From assembly GCA_033977485.1 (NCBI GenBank), contig CM066985.1:75583045-75647044 (forward strand): 64,000 nt of DNA. The letters run 5' to 3'. Below the pieces are notes generated by a model. That model was given only the letters and a program-made list of their open reading frames with translations, did no database searches and was not told where the DNA came from. Positions 10,659-63,729 of the stretch are shown here, one piece after another. The DNA comes from Hydrangea macrophylla. Lineage: Eukaryota > Streptophyta > Magnoliopsida > Cornales > Hydrangeaceae. Positions within the stretch are counted from its first letter, which is position 1, and the number at the start of each line of letters is the position of its first letter. The position numbers and the translations under genes were made by a program.

Positions 10659-12836
10659 TGTAATACCCATACCCGAAAAAGGTAGTAATATTTATTTTGA
10701 CATGCATTAATTAGTATAATTGATTGCATGTGATGATTTGGGTAAGTTCCAGTTACCCCGATGTGATAAGTGCTTGATAAAGGACACAGTTGAAAGTTCC
10801 ACTAGAAGTGGGACAGATATGAAAGTGTGACCCAAGAGAGATTTGGATAATATAAATTTCATAAATGTGCATTTATGTGGTTAAATGGTAGACATGTAAA
10901 TATAAATGTGTACATTATGATACATGTTGATGCCATATGATCATTTAATTGATGAAATGTTAAGTGCTTTAATATTCTATTATTGTTCATGATTATTTAT
11001 GAGACCATTTGAGTACCCTGGTGAGGGCGTAATTGAATACGTGCCATAATTGGTAGGCTAATTAGTGCCTTCATATAATATTTGGAACCACGTTTGGAGC
11101 ACATACGTGGCATAGACTAAATTCGTTTAAATATTAGGGCGATTAATATAATTATTATGAAATTTTATAATAGGACTTTAGAAATTTTAGGGGTGAAAAT
11201 CGGAATATGCCAAAATTGGTTTAGAGGCCATGAGGTTGACACCTCATATGGTGTCTCATCATATTTTTTTATTAAAAAAAAAAAAAGAAAAGAAAAAAAA
11301 AATAAAGACAAACGTGGGCATGTATGGGTAAGGCGGCGGCAATGTCATAATATATATACATATTATATATTAGTTAAGTCCAAGAAAAAAAAAAAAAGAA
11401 GCAGAACAGGAGACTTGAGACTGAGAGCCGAGGGAAGAAAAAGAGTCACGGTTCCGCCCGATTTTGCAACGCCGTTTCTTCATCGTTTGTTGTCCAAATT
11501 GCGATACGAAGTTATATTTGGACTCGTGGGGGTAAGTCTAACCTTATAGTATAATTTAATTTGGGTTTAATCGATAGATTTTTCGTGACCCAATTGAGTT
11601 GGTGACATTTAGTTTCCTAAAATTGTATAGGATTATCATTGGAATCATTAGGAGCTAGTTTTGAGAAGGAATTGGGGGTTTCCAGGCTTATTTTGGACCT
11701 ACTTGTGAGATGAGTGTCCTAATCCCAAAATTGGATGTTTAATGTTGTTTATTTGTTAATGAATGCTTAAATTGCTTAATTGTGATTAAGTAGAAAATCA
11801 TGTAATTAGTTTGTATTTAACATGTTTAAAATGCTGAAATTGTCATGTTGACATGTTGAGTTGCTTATGTGCTTATTTGGGTCAAAGGGTGTCAATTGAT
11901 AATCACCATTATTTAGCCCGTATATAAGGGACGCCCATTCCTCAGAGAAAAAGGGAATGATGATGATGAAGTCCTCAGAGAAAAGGGGACGGTGGTGACG
12001 ACCACCAGCGAATTGACTACGGTCACGAGTGAATGAGAGTGATTTCGCTATATGCGACGAAAAAAGTGAGAATAGCCCGGAATCAGGGGTCCAGAACGAT
12101 GGTGATTGATTACTTGACACGCCTGCGACCATTTATTATTGTGATGTTCAATTGGTGTTATGAATCATTAAATACTCCAATTGCATGATTAACACCACGT
12201 ACTCACTGAGCGAAAGCTTATTCGATTTTGTGGCTATTGATCACGCAGGTTCAGATGAACATCACGGTGAGAAGCGTTAAACCGCGGGGATCTGGACAAT
12301 TTGGGAGTGGGTTACTTAATTTGTAATTAGAAACTCATATTTTATATTATGGAATTGAGACTAGCTAGTGTAAGAATTTTATAATAAACTAGTTTAATTT
12401 CTTCTTAATTTCAAGGTGCTATGAATATGGTAGTGGATCAGTTGGTATTGGATGAGAATGGGTTTACGTGAGTAATTTGGTTTAGTCATGTTTTTAACTC
12501 TTAAACATGAAAAATTGGTATAGAAATGTGATCTGCAGAATTCGCAGGTTTGTTTTTGGTCTGTCGACTTTTACGAAAATGGACATAACTCTTTCTAGAA
12601 AATTCGGATTCGCGCGCCGTTTTTTGCGTTGGAACCGAGACTCAAAGGGCTATCTTTTGATATAACATTTGACTATATTTTCTTAATTACTATTTTACCA
12701 TTGGGTCGGTTTAAGCCAATAAAATCATTTTCTTATGTTCAACTTTCAATTTTTTTTTTCTAATAAGGGGTGTTTTGTTTTGAGTAACTCTTTGTTACAC
12801 GGTCTTAGTCTGCGTGTGGCGGGTTGGGGTGTGACA
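10659..12836 (+). repeat. Ty3/gypsy 3' LTR (2178 bp)
   Basis: Opens TGTAATACCC and closes GGGGTGTGACA, a typical gypsy terminal pair, and follows a polypurine tract. It includes TATATAAGGG near 11921 as a possible promoter, and ACTCACTGAGC near 12200, common in plant gypsy LTRs. Near 12550-12660 the complement strand carries the block shared with other LTRs here. The matching 5' LTR must lie left of the window. Confidence 0.7.
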
Positions 12837-14536
12837 CAAAATGTTGCCCACAAAGTGCTGATGATCCTTACCCTATTTATTTTACTAAGTGTATGTACTC
12901 CCTTTCTTTTCATGTGGATGGATGTATTGCTTATTGTTTCCTATGATTTTTGTGGGTGTGTCAGGACATTTGTACGAAAGTCCAAACGTGCAAAAACAGT
13001 TTTCCTAATAATTTGAGAGTGATGCATGGAAATCGTATTCTAACTTCTACTAAGAGATTGTGCGAATAAGTAGGAATATACCCTTATTCTAGGTCCCTAG
13101 ACAATACTGAAGAGCACAAGTCTAGCAAGTGATGAAAAACAAGCAAGAGAAATTAAATAAAAAGTGGACTTTTATTTAATTGTAAAAGAAAAGATTACAA
13201 GGAGAATGCTAGAATGCTAAGAAAATAAAAGAATGCTTTTGGGATGCATTTTGAATGCGGGGTATCGATTGAGACACAGCGTGCCTTGGATTCTTGGCCA
13301 AGCTTGTCAATTTAGATCGGCCTGGCTAGTCTTCCAGAATTATCTTGCAATAATTACCAGATTTTATCTCCATATTAGGCTCAAACGAATGTGCTCCATA
13401 TCCGGTCTTTTTACGTATGATTTTTCCCTCCAAGTAAAAGACATATACAATAATGGTTGATATTATCTCCCAATATTACCTTTCCATATTCGGATAATAT
13501 TTTCCATATGTGATAATACTATCTCCCTAAAAAAAAAATTATTTTCTTATCACAATATAGTATATTTATCTTCCCAAAATACCTCCCACAATATAATTGG
13601 TAATATCAATCAGAGATACTTTAGGAATAACTGATAACATTCTATATGTGGGTGTTTGGTTGAAAAATTTCTAAGTATGCGAGCGTGCCAGGCAAGCAAG
13701 TTGCCAATGTGTGTGATCCAAACTGCGACTCACCAGGCAAATTGTGGTGTCGTTCGATGCCTTAACAAGGACTTTTATCGTGTGAGATGAAATATCAAAC
13801 GAAGTGCCTTCGAGGCTATTCGAAGGTGTAGTGGCTGATCGAAGGTGAAACTGAAGTGAACAATTAGAAAGCATTGACAAGGCAGTGAGGCCTTCGAAGT
13901 GGTTCAAAAGGTAAAGATACACTACAAAGACAATAACAGTAAAGAAACTTTAAAAGGAAAAGACTAACTAAACTAAATACACTAGTGGCCGAAGTAACTA
14001 TAACTAAAACTAAGTTACATTAAACTAATTAAAGGCCATGGTGGCCGGCTAAAGAGAAGAACAAGTATGTGTATTAATGCATTGTTTGGTCAAAGACCTA
14101 TTACAAGGAGTACAAAACATCTGTCTGTTTATAGATGAATTACATAACTAACTATTCAAATTTGAATACAATCTTCTAATAAAAGCTCCCTCCAAAATAA
14201 CTTCCATTTCATCATCACCCATTGATCTTCAAGTAATCACTTTTGATCTTTCCTTGTGATGCGAAGTGTCCTTCACTTAACTTCCAAGTAACCACCAACC
14301 AATTTGAATTGGTTTTCCATGTGACAATTATATTATTATAAAATATAATAATATAATATAATATGACTTTATATACCAATAGTTATAAATATAATTTATG
14401 GTACAAACAGTGGGCCACCATAATCCTTCTCAAAGTGGATGACTTGAATACTGATGGCCAAAATTATAGGCAGCCCGAATATATATATATATATATATAT
14501 ATCTTGAATGGCCAAACGAGTTGATCAAATTCTTTA
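12837..14536. other. Intergenic DNA without a recognised gene
   Basis: AT-rich with short open frames only; none shows a family motif or convincing exon structure. The short frames near 13233-13460 and 13671-13922 look accidental. A TA dinucleotide run lies at about 14479-14504. Confidence 0.5.
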
Positions 14537-14704
14537 GAGTAAAGATTGGGACACATTAATTTTTGAGACACAATCCAAAAGATGTGTCTATATATCTCTC
14601 ATGTGATGTCATTGGACTCCACAGTGATACAAGAGAGAGGTAGACACATCTCTTAAGTTGTGTCTCAAAAATTGTATTTTTGAGTGTGTCCTAAGTATTA
14701 CCTC
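14537..14704. mobile_element. Mutator-type foldback MITE (family 1, older copy)
   Basis: The left end GAGTAAAGATTGGGACACA pairs with the reverse complement of the right end, and most of the element folds back on itself. The same family is at 24185-24358. Flanks AATTCTTTA and CTTTCTTTA look like a decayed 9-bp duplication. Confidence 0.7.
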
Positions 14705-15194
14705 TTTCTTTATGGCAATTGAAATACTAGCAAAAGCTATGGTCATATGAATTGCACGTGACAATGGAAATGGTCAACAAAAGTGATCCTTAGCCAAGTT
14801 GATCCAATTAACTTTGGATCCCACGTTCTCAAATATATAAACAATTCACAAGTACTGGTCATATGAATTGCATGTAGTCCGATTCTAGTGCAGGAGGTTG
14901 AGGTGGCCGAATATCCATGTTGAAGCAAGGCTCAGAAGTGGCCCGATGAGATGGTGGTCAGTCCAAATGTATATTAATCAAGTCCGATCAAATGATGATC
15001 AGTCCGAATGTAGTCCGTCCGATTGTAGTCAGTTTGACAAACTTTAAACCAATCACTTAGTCATTAATTTTGCAATCGGTCTCATAGTTCGATTGAAAAA
15101 TCATAGTATGTCTCTACAAATTTTATCTTTAAAAAATATATTTTTTTGGGTACAAACACTTCCTAGTCAAATGTCTATTTTGTTTTATCTCAAA
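14705..15194. other. Intergenic DNA, nothing recognised
   Basis: Contains loosely repeated AGTCCGAT words at about 14955-15030, and no gene. Confidence 0.4.
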
Positions 15195-15867
15195 AAAATT
15201 GTCACGCCCCGACGTAGCATAAATATGGAAAGCGTTTAATTTCCTTTATGGACCCGTAGGTCGCGACAGTTTGAAGGATCGATTCCGTCCCAAACGTCGA
15301 ACAACATAAAACCATTAATCAGAGTAGAGCAATCAAGGCTTATAAAATTTTTCTAACTTAATAAATATTACAGCACGGGTCATCTAAAGGCACAGGCCGC
15401 CTTGAAACAAATAATAACTTGTCATCTATTACAGTCATCCTTATTACAAAACTAATTCATAACTTAAAGCACATAAACTTAAAGCATATAAAAGTAAATT
15501 CTCTTTCCAGCAGTTGTTCTCAATTAGCGTAGTCATAAGGTTCTTCCTGATTGTAACCTGAAAAGCCTGAACACGAATGTCCAGGACGCATCAACGCCGT
15601 CAGCTTCAAGAAGCTGTTGAGTATTAAAAACATAACTTTGAATGTAAAACATACTCATTTACCATTTTCAAATTCCCATTTAATTCAATGAGTTTACATT
15701 AGAGTAAAGAGTTCATTTTAGAAAACAACAACAATATCATTTGAAAGCTATAATTCATATATATGTGACCGTGTATGAAAACAATGCACCAAACTCATCT
15801 TACCGACTCTTTTCTCTCGACAAAACCCAACAATCCACTATCACACACCAGTATCTTTGAAATACTC

Positions 15868-16215
15868 CGATAGCCACACTTTAGCACAGGGGTGCCAGGG
15901 AATGTCCAGTTTGCCTCACACTTTGGTCCGGGGTACCAGGGAGTGTCCAATGCCTCACACTTTAATACCTAATCCGCCATGCAAATACCGGAGGAACCCT
16001 CACGCAGTATCCAGACTCGGGTATCAGGGAGTGTCCGTAGGCCACACTTTAGCACTACCATGGGTGCCAGGGAATGTCCAAGTTCGGCTTCACACACTTT
16101 GACGCTACCATGGTCGTCAGGGAGTGTCCAATTTTGCCACCGTCGCATTTCAAAGACACCCTCGCTGCAATCTCAATCACAACACACTTTGGTACTCACT
16201 TACCAGGGAGTATCC
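15868..16215 (+). repeat. Imperfect tandem repeats of about 40-48 bp inside the solo LTR
   Basis: Six to seven units carry CACACTTT followed by a CAGGGA(A/G)TGTCCA word. Unit length varies, and one unit is stretched near 15960-16050. Confidence 0.75.
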
Positions 16216-17122
16216 ACAACACAATCTCAACCGCACTCACTATACCACACTGTCCATTACTCTTTTCCATACTGACCAACACTCACCATGCATGTACAAC
16301 TGACTCCACATGAATGATATGTGACTTAATACATAAATATAAAGTACTGGGAACGATAACCATGGATGTACGAGAAGAAATCAAATCTTATATTAAACAA
16401 CCGGTGAATTCATCAAATAATGTTTTAACATGCTTTTATCGCTATTAGAACACAAGTGGGTCTACTTTGAAGTAATGCCCTAAAAAATGAGTTATAATTT
16501 GTATACATGAATTACATATCAACAGAAAGGTCTTTGAGTCTAGTTTCCAACGCTTCAAACCGTGCGCGTTTTCGAGTTTCCTAGAGGAAGTTATGGCCGT
16601 TTTACTAAAAGTCGTCAGTGCTGAAAAATGTCAATCGTAGCTCTCGGATTTCACGTAAAACCGAGAGGTGACAAAACTTTAAATCAACGGTACGTTGCGA
16701 TACGGATGAATTAAGCTGTAGTATTCGAACCACAACTTATTGGAACTAAGATCTTTCATTCCCAATTCACAGAATTGATTTTGGTTAAGTTTGAAAAATT
16801 ACCATTTTTGAGCTTCAAGCTTTCATACGAAAATTAACAATGGTGTTCTTCAAATTAGACTAAACTAACAGTAAATAAATATGAGATTACATTCCAAGTG
16901 AGTTTAGAATACTCACTGTGATATAGATTGAAGAAGTTGTTGAGAAAGAAATACAATAACAAGAATTAAGAATCTCCAATTTCAAGCTTTGGCTATGGAG
17001 GATTGAGCTCTTCAAATTATGAAATTATGAACTCTCTGCACTCTCTTATCTCTCTGTGTTCTCTCTCAAGCTCTCTGTGCTAGAAGTGCAGGATGTGTGT
17101 GTTTGAGAGAGTAGGTGAGTGT

Positions 17123-17400
17123 TTAAATAATTAAGCTTCCACTTGGAGACAATGGCCTAACAATCCACTCATTAACCACTAACTTTCTAATTAATTGGTA
17201 GATTAGTAGAATATGCAAGATGATGTAAACACACTGATGTACATATAGCTCCACAGATTAGTGTATAAATAACCAAGCCTCCACTTGGAGACAATGGCCT
17301 AACAATCTAATCATTAACCACTAACTTCTAATTAATTGGTAGTTTATAAGGAATATGCAAGATGATGTAAACATACACTGATGCACATATAGCTCCACTA
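17123..17400 (+). repeat. Tandem duplication of about 145 bp inside the solo LTR
   Basis: The stretch with CCACTTGGAGACAATGGCC, AATTAATTGGTAG and ATATAGCTCCAC occurs twice in a row, with small differences. Confidence 0.8.
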
Positions 17401-17932
17401 ATATTGAAAGGGTAGTGTAGATCGATAGGGGTCAAGGTGTGTTTGGGAATTTAAGCTTATGGCATTAGGAAAATACACATACTACAAGCATTGCCAAACA
17501 AGGCCTAAGAAAAATCATTAGCAACATTAATTGTATATAAAGTAATTGTCCAATCAGTCACTTCCAAAATCTGTGAAAATTTAGCACTGAGCGGACAGTT
17601 TTAAACCTAAACTGGTATTTTCGTGACACGGTGTTCATCACAAAAATACAGAAAATTCATTTTATTGAAAGAAACAATTTTCCGGTTTTATAAAAATTCA
17701 GTTTTGAGTTAAAAGAATTTATTTTCACCGTTTTGGAAATACAGATTTGAAATTCAACACAGGTATTGCCAAATTTTATAAAAATCGCATTTTGACCCCA
17801 AAAGTAATTTCAATTATGAGATCAGTCAAGAAATAAATCTTACACATAAGAATTGAAATTTAAATAAAGGCAGACAATGTATAATTAATTTTAAATATGA
17901 CAATGCAAGAAAATGCAGGTTATTACAAAAAT

Positions 17933-19020
17933 TAGTAATGAAATACTGGGAGCACATCTATTATACCAAAAATGAAAAAAAAAAAAGAAAAAAGAAAAAG
18001 AAAAAAGAAACAGAAAAAGGAAAAAAAAAGGGTAGAATTTTTTTGGAGATGCCACATGCTATAATGTGAAAGTGTTTTTTCGGTCTTTTAGATATTAGTA
18101 TAGCTAGAAGATAAATGGATGTAATTCATGTTATGCTTCCTAAATTTTATTATTCATTCAATGCATGTGGCAGTGAGACCACTTTAATAATAATAGGACC
18201 ACTTTAACATTCTTAATAAAAACTTAATGAACATACTATCACATGTGGTGGGAATACATTTGTTGGGATACAAAAATTGATAAACATAACATTACTCCTT
18301 TAAACACGAATTGAGTTCTAAAAGCTTTAATTTACTTCCTATTATCTATTTTGGGCAAAAAATAATTTAGTACATGTAGTTATAACAAAGTTTCGTCTGA
18401 GTGCTACTATTTCATTTGCAACATTTGAGGCCTTCAAATTATAAGCTTGTTTCAATTGAGAATAATCGTTAATTGTGTCAAAAAAAAAAAATTAATATTG
18501 TAATAGATTATGTGGCTCAAAATAGTTAAGGTTTAAAAACACTTTGGCACCCTTTCACCTGTAATTTCACAAAAATTTCATTCTAAACCCTCCATTTCTT
18601 CCATTTTGTTATGCTTTTACAACACCATAGACAATTGTCTTTATTGAACTGAATTTGTAAATTGAGAGTTCAAAATAGGGTGGGGGCTGAAGACACCATA
18701 TTTTCTGCTAAATACATCATTAAAAGATAAAATTTTTGTGATTGAATGTGGTGTATTTAGCAAAGAGTAATGCAATGCTTCAAAAAATTTTATCTCAAAA
18801 GTGCTTTCTAAATGATGTGACAGTAAGGTCAGATCTATTACAATAGGATTAATTTAAATTTTAATTGGAAGTTGTTACCTGAATCTATTGTCATAGAAGC
18901 ACTTTTGACATAGAAATTTAGAAAGTATCGCATTAGGCTTAGAAAAAAAAAAAAAAAATGGTGAGTACAACTACGGATACTCGGTCGAACTAAATACGAC
19001 CCGACCCGTATTTCACACAG
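17933..19020. other. Upstream flank of the D2HGDH gene
   Basis: AT-rich DNA with A/G runs (17971-18031) and poly-A stretches. Apart from a weak foldback at 18765-18940 nothing is recognised. The promoter of the host gene should lie in its right part. Confidence 0.4.
18765..18940. repeat. Possible degenerate foldback MITE
   Basis: GAGTAATGCAATGCTT with TCAAAAGTGCTT on the left pairs loosely with AGCACTTTTGACAT and CGCATTAGGCTTA on the right. No clear target duplication. Confidence 0.35.
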
Positions 19021-19028
19021 TATAAATT
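19021..19028 (+). promoter_or_regulatory. Candidate TATA box of D2HGDH
   Basis: TATAAATT lies 45 bp before the start codon. Initiation about 30 bp downstream would leave a 5' leader of only some 15 bases, so the real start may differ. Confidence 0.3.
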
Positions 19029-19065
19029 AATCTGTTCCAAACGTCAAAACACGACAGTGGGAGAG

Positions 19066-59769
<40,704 letters not shown>

Positions 59770-60992
59770 GTGAGTCTTAATAACCCTGATGTTAACTGTT
59801 ATTTTGGTTTACAATGTCTTATCTCTGCCAACTTCTGGAAGCATCTAAATGACAAAACTTCTTCCTGTGAGATATATGTTCTGTTTATCGCCATACAACA
59901 TGGTTATTTTTACTGATATCAGCTGAAGCTCAAATTTGTTTCAGATTTATAAAAATTGCCATAAAGACTAAGAAAATGGAGAGAAAATTTTCTCTAGGTT
60001 TGTATGTAACTTTTACCTTTGAAAAAATAAGTACTATTGGCAAAAAAAAGAGGAATAGACAATTGTTAGGACTTGTGGACCATTAGTTTTGAATGGCCAA
60101 GAAAAGAAGACAACACCGAACTGCTCTACCAAAAGTTGTGAGCTTCATTCACCTCAATAGATATCCTGCATGGTAATAATTTGTTGCAATAAAAATTAAC
60201 AGAACGGGAAAACAAGCACAAAAGAAAGAAGGAAATATATTATGTATGAATAAAACATGCAACTTTTTTCAAGTTAACTTTTATATGCTGAAGCGAGGTG
60301 TCTATACAGAAGAAACTGTTTATATTCATGTGAATATAGTACATTTTAAGTGATGAAGTTGCACAATGGTTTAAACATTTGAAGATATGGGTGCAAACAA
60401 AATGCACATTCAGGAAATGATATTTAAAGCTGCACGGTATGGTTTGAGAACCACGGAAGAATGACTAGTGACTAAGACAAGATAACAGAATATAATCTGC
60501 TCGATAAAAAAATATATATATGGGAGAGATGAAATACAGTGAATAATAGAAGTACTATCAGGTACTAATTAGCCCTTATTTTTATTCAAACTTCCACACT
60601 ATATGTATATGCACTCTGCACTCTATTAATTATTCAAAACGGTACAAAGTTGGTTCCAGAAAAATCTCTAGAAAATTGACTTATCAAAGTAATATATGAA
60701 TTAACTAGAGGGTTGATTGTATGAGAAATCAACTTTAACGAGATTGCTTATAAAAGCTATCTTACTTTTTGACTGATGCAAATATGCACAAGCATGAATC
60801 CCCATATGGAAAAGGTAAAATTCCTTTTTTGCATTTATCATTAATGCCGTGGTTAGACAAGAAAGGAAAGAGGTTTTGGTAGGTCTGCTTTCGGACGTCA
60901 GTCTTAGTGAAACTAAATCATTAAGGAAAATTGCTGAGCCAATACAAGGGGATATGCTTAATCATTCAGATCTATGGTAAGTAGGACCATGT
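59770..60992. other. D2HGDH intron 14, left part
   Basis: AT-rich intron DNA; no exon, RNA gene or clear repeat recognised. Confidence 0.5.
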
Positions 60993-61755
60993 TGTTAAAA
61001 CCAATATTGTGCAAGCTTAGGGTTAGAAAATCATCTAACCCTATTATATATTAATCATAAGAAGAAGAAAAATAATTACAATAAGACCCACGAACAAAAT
61101 ATTTAATAACACAAGTAACTAAAAATAATAAAACCACTACTCTCAACACTCCCCCTCAAGCTGGTACAAATATATCTCTCATTCCCAGCTTGCCTAGAGC
61201 AGTATGGAAAGGTTGACTTCCTATTCCTTTGGTGAGAACATCCGCAACTTGATCACTAATTTTTACAAAAGGAATGCAGATAACTCCACTACTAAGCTTT
61301 TCTTTGATAAAGTGTCGATCAATCTCAACATGCTTAGTTCTATCGTGTTGAACAGGATTATGAGCTATGCTGATTGCTGCTTTATTATCACAGTACAGTC
61401 TCATGGAATCAACCTGTTCAATCCTCAAATCCTTCAACTAAGACTTGACCCAAAGAAGCGCACAAATACCTTGGGCAGCGGCGCAGGTTGGGTAGGGGAG
61501 AGGTTAGCGGCGCAGGCTGTATGGTGGTGGTTTGGTGTCTTGCGGTGGTGGTGGTTGGATGAAAGCTTGGGTTTGGAGTCCCATGGCTTTGATACCATGT
61601 TAAAACCAATATTGTGCAAGCTTAGGGTTAGAAAATCATCTAACCCTATTATATATTAATCATAAGAAGAAGAAGAAAATAATTACAATAAGATCCAGTA
61701 ACAAAATATTTAATAACACAAGTAACTAAAAATAATAAAACCACTACTTTCAACA
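60993..61755 (-). mobile_element. Copia element E, internally deleted, in intron 14
   Basis: LTRs 60993-61148 and 61598-61755 (156 and 158 bp, few differences). Complement of a primer site with one change (GGCTTTGATACCA) at 61585-61597, and polypurine tract complement CTCCCCCTCAAGCT at 61149-61162. Flanks CATGT and CATAT differ at one base. Only the end of RNase H and part of the leader remain between the LTRs. Confidence 0.85.
61156..61437 (-). pseudogene. Element E RNase H C-terminal fragment
   Basis: Minus strand: MRLYCDNKAAISIAHNPVQH, KHVEIDRHFIKEKLSSG, ADVLTKGIGSQPFHTALGKL, ending FVPA. The upstream part of pol is deleted and joined to leader sequence near 61440-61480. The closest relative here is the tail of element C. 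Confidence 0.8.
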
Positions 61756-63488
61756 CATATCACAAGCTACATTTGTGGAATATATTCTGTAAAGAACTTG
61801 GATTAAAATTGATTATTACTTCAGATTTGAACCAAAAAAGTGCCTGAAGAAACTTATTTAATGTTGTTCTTGGTGTTGTTCACGTGATGATGAATAAGGC
61901 TGCGCTAATTGATGACGGTCATGGCTATGAAGAGCATAGGCTAATGAGCAGTTGATTTTCAAGTACTTTGCCAAGGGCAATAATGGAACAATGTCCCCAA
62001 GGCCATAAAAATGTTGATTGACCTAGTGTATAATACCCTTATTGGCATGGTGATGTTATGTGTTCTTTCAATGGAGTATTGTCCCTATTTTGGATTTCTT
62101 GTCAGACGACCTTGTGTATTTCATCTTTGGCATTCATTTCTACCTTGTTTTTCTTTTGGGGGTAAATTATACCGCCTGACAATTGGATGGATGTGGGTGG
62201 ATATGGGTTGGGTCTAAATGGGTCCTAACCCATTTATATCCCATAAAAATATGGGTCAAATATGGGTTGACCTGTTAACCCGCACAAAAAACTGGACAGT
62301 TTTGTGCGTGTGTGTGTGTATGTGTGTTTTTGGTAAGTGCTCAATGACCTAGTGCAACTAATATATGGATCTAAAGTCCCTAGTTTTAAAAACTAATTAT
62401 GACATCAGTCCAACGGAAAAAAAAAAAAAAAAAACCAGATTATGAAATTTGGTAAAAATGATTGAATAATCAAAATAGAACTAATACCCAAAGCAATGAA
62501 ATTTCCACAGACATTAGCGCATATATATAGACTAGTTTAAACGCACATGTGTTGCACGTGAATGGTGCCCGTCTATAAACCAATTAGGAACATTAAGCTA
62601 AAATTTGTAGAAAACACTTAAATTAGGTTAAAAAAGAAGAAGAAGAATTAATATAACTACAAAAATAATAAAGATAAAGTTGAATTATACTTCTTATACC
62701 ACTTGTTTATTAGTTCAATAATAATTTCTCTATGTTGCTATTTAATTATTACTACATGTCCTAGCAATAATTCTTTCGTACATCTTCAATATTTAGAATG
62801 TAGCATTTTCTTTGCTCATTATTTAATAATGCCTATTTGTTTATTGTATGACCATATATGTTATTTCACTTACCGTGAAGTTTGTGTAGTCATTTATTGA
62901 ACTACAAAATTATTTCATATGCATACAAAAAGGATTTAGGGAGCCCTCCACATTCAAGATGGTCAAACTCTTTGTGCTGTATGTCTTAAAAATTCTTTAA
63001 ATCGTCAACCGAATTTTTTTTAAAATTCTCTATTGTACGTCAATACTAATTGAAAGAATTGCATAAAAAAATATTTATAATGCAAAAACTATTGTTACTG
63101 GAAAAATCCTTCTTGCTAATTGTTTTTTATTTCTATTTTTATATATGTCCGTTATCTCTGGTTTTGTTAGAGTCTTATAATTAAGAGAATTGATATTTGA
63201 AAGGATTTGCTTATCCATGGAGTCCACCTAAAGAGAGAGAAAATATATAGAAACACGAGTGAAGAAGGACAAAAAAAATATAATGTACTAAGACCAAAAA
63301 TAGAAAAAATCAATAACATAGTAGTTTTAGTTGAATTTAAAGTCCTAAATTATGAGAATGTATTGATAATCTATATTGAAAGAGACTTTTAGGCTCTATT
63401 TGGTGCACATATTGAGGGATAGAAAAGAAATGAAAATATTAAAGAAAATGGTTTCCTTTGTTCATGAGCTGAAAATTAAAGTGCCTAA
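61756..63488. other. D2HGDH intron 14, further part, no gene recognised
   Basis: AT-rich. 62180-62285 has TATGGGTT/AACCCATA words in both orientations, possibly a decayed hAT-like MITE. No exon matching the expected D2HGDH C-terminus (a leucine-rich, LLDP...NPYK type ending) was found. Confidence 0.45.
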
Positions 63489-63693
63489 GCGTCCATTTGA
63501 TAAAATTGAAAATTAAGTGCTGAATTTTAAGTACTAAAAAATTTAAGCGGATGAATTTGTTGTACGTAAAATAGCGTTTCAAGTATTGAAATAGACTGCA
63601 TTCAGTGATTATTTTCAGTTGAATTTTTTCAATTAAGGTTTTTCAGTGGATTTTTGGCTGCCTTTTCAATTAAGTGGCATATTATCAAACACG
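63489..63693. mobile_element. Degenerate Tourist-like MITE (relative of 23431)
   Basis: GCGTCCATTTGATAAAATTG and AATTAAGTGC on the left pair with GCACTTAATTG-like and TATCAAACACG on the right. Same sequence type as 23431-23693. TAA on the left has no clean partner on the right (TTG). Confidence 0.55.
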
Positions 63694-63698
63694 TTGTA

Positions 63699-63729
<31 letters not shown>

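Larger units (their letters stand above)
15200..17927 (-). mobile_element. Solo Ty3/gypsy LTR (2728 bp) with AAAAT target duplication
   Basis: Plus-strand ends are TGTCACGCCCC and GGTTATTACA, flanked by AAAAT at 15195-15199 and 17928-17932. Read on the minus strand it opens TGTAATAACC and closes GGGGCGTGACA, like the gypsy LTR at 10659. No internal region is attached, so it most likely arose by recombination between two LTRs. It lies about 1.1 kb upstream of the D2HGDH start codon, in opposite orientation. Confidence 0.8.

Noticed and set aside
12837..14060. Several short frames (12735-13016, 13233-13460, 13671-13922) as possible small genes
   Set aside because: No motif, no splice-consistent extension, AT-rich flanks; one overlaps the gypsy LTR end.
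15857..16313. Three overlapping open frames in the solo LTR
   Set aside because: Produced by tandem repeats whose unit lacks stops; no start context or domain.
19057..19065. Start of D2HGDH at 19057
   Set aside because: That codon is GTG; the first ATG in the frame is at 19066.
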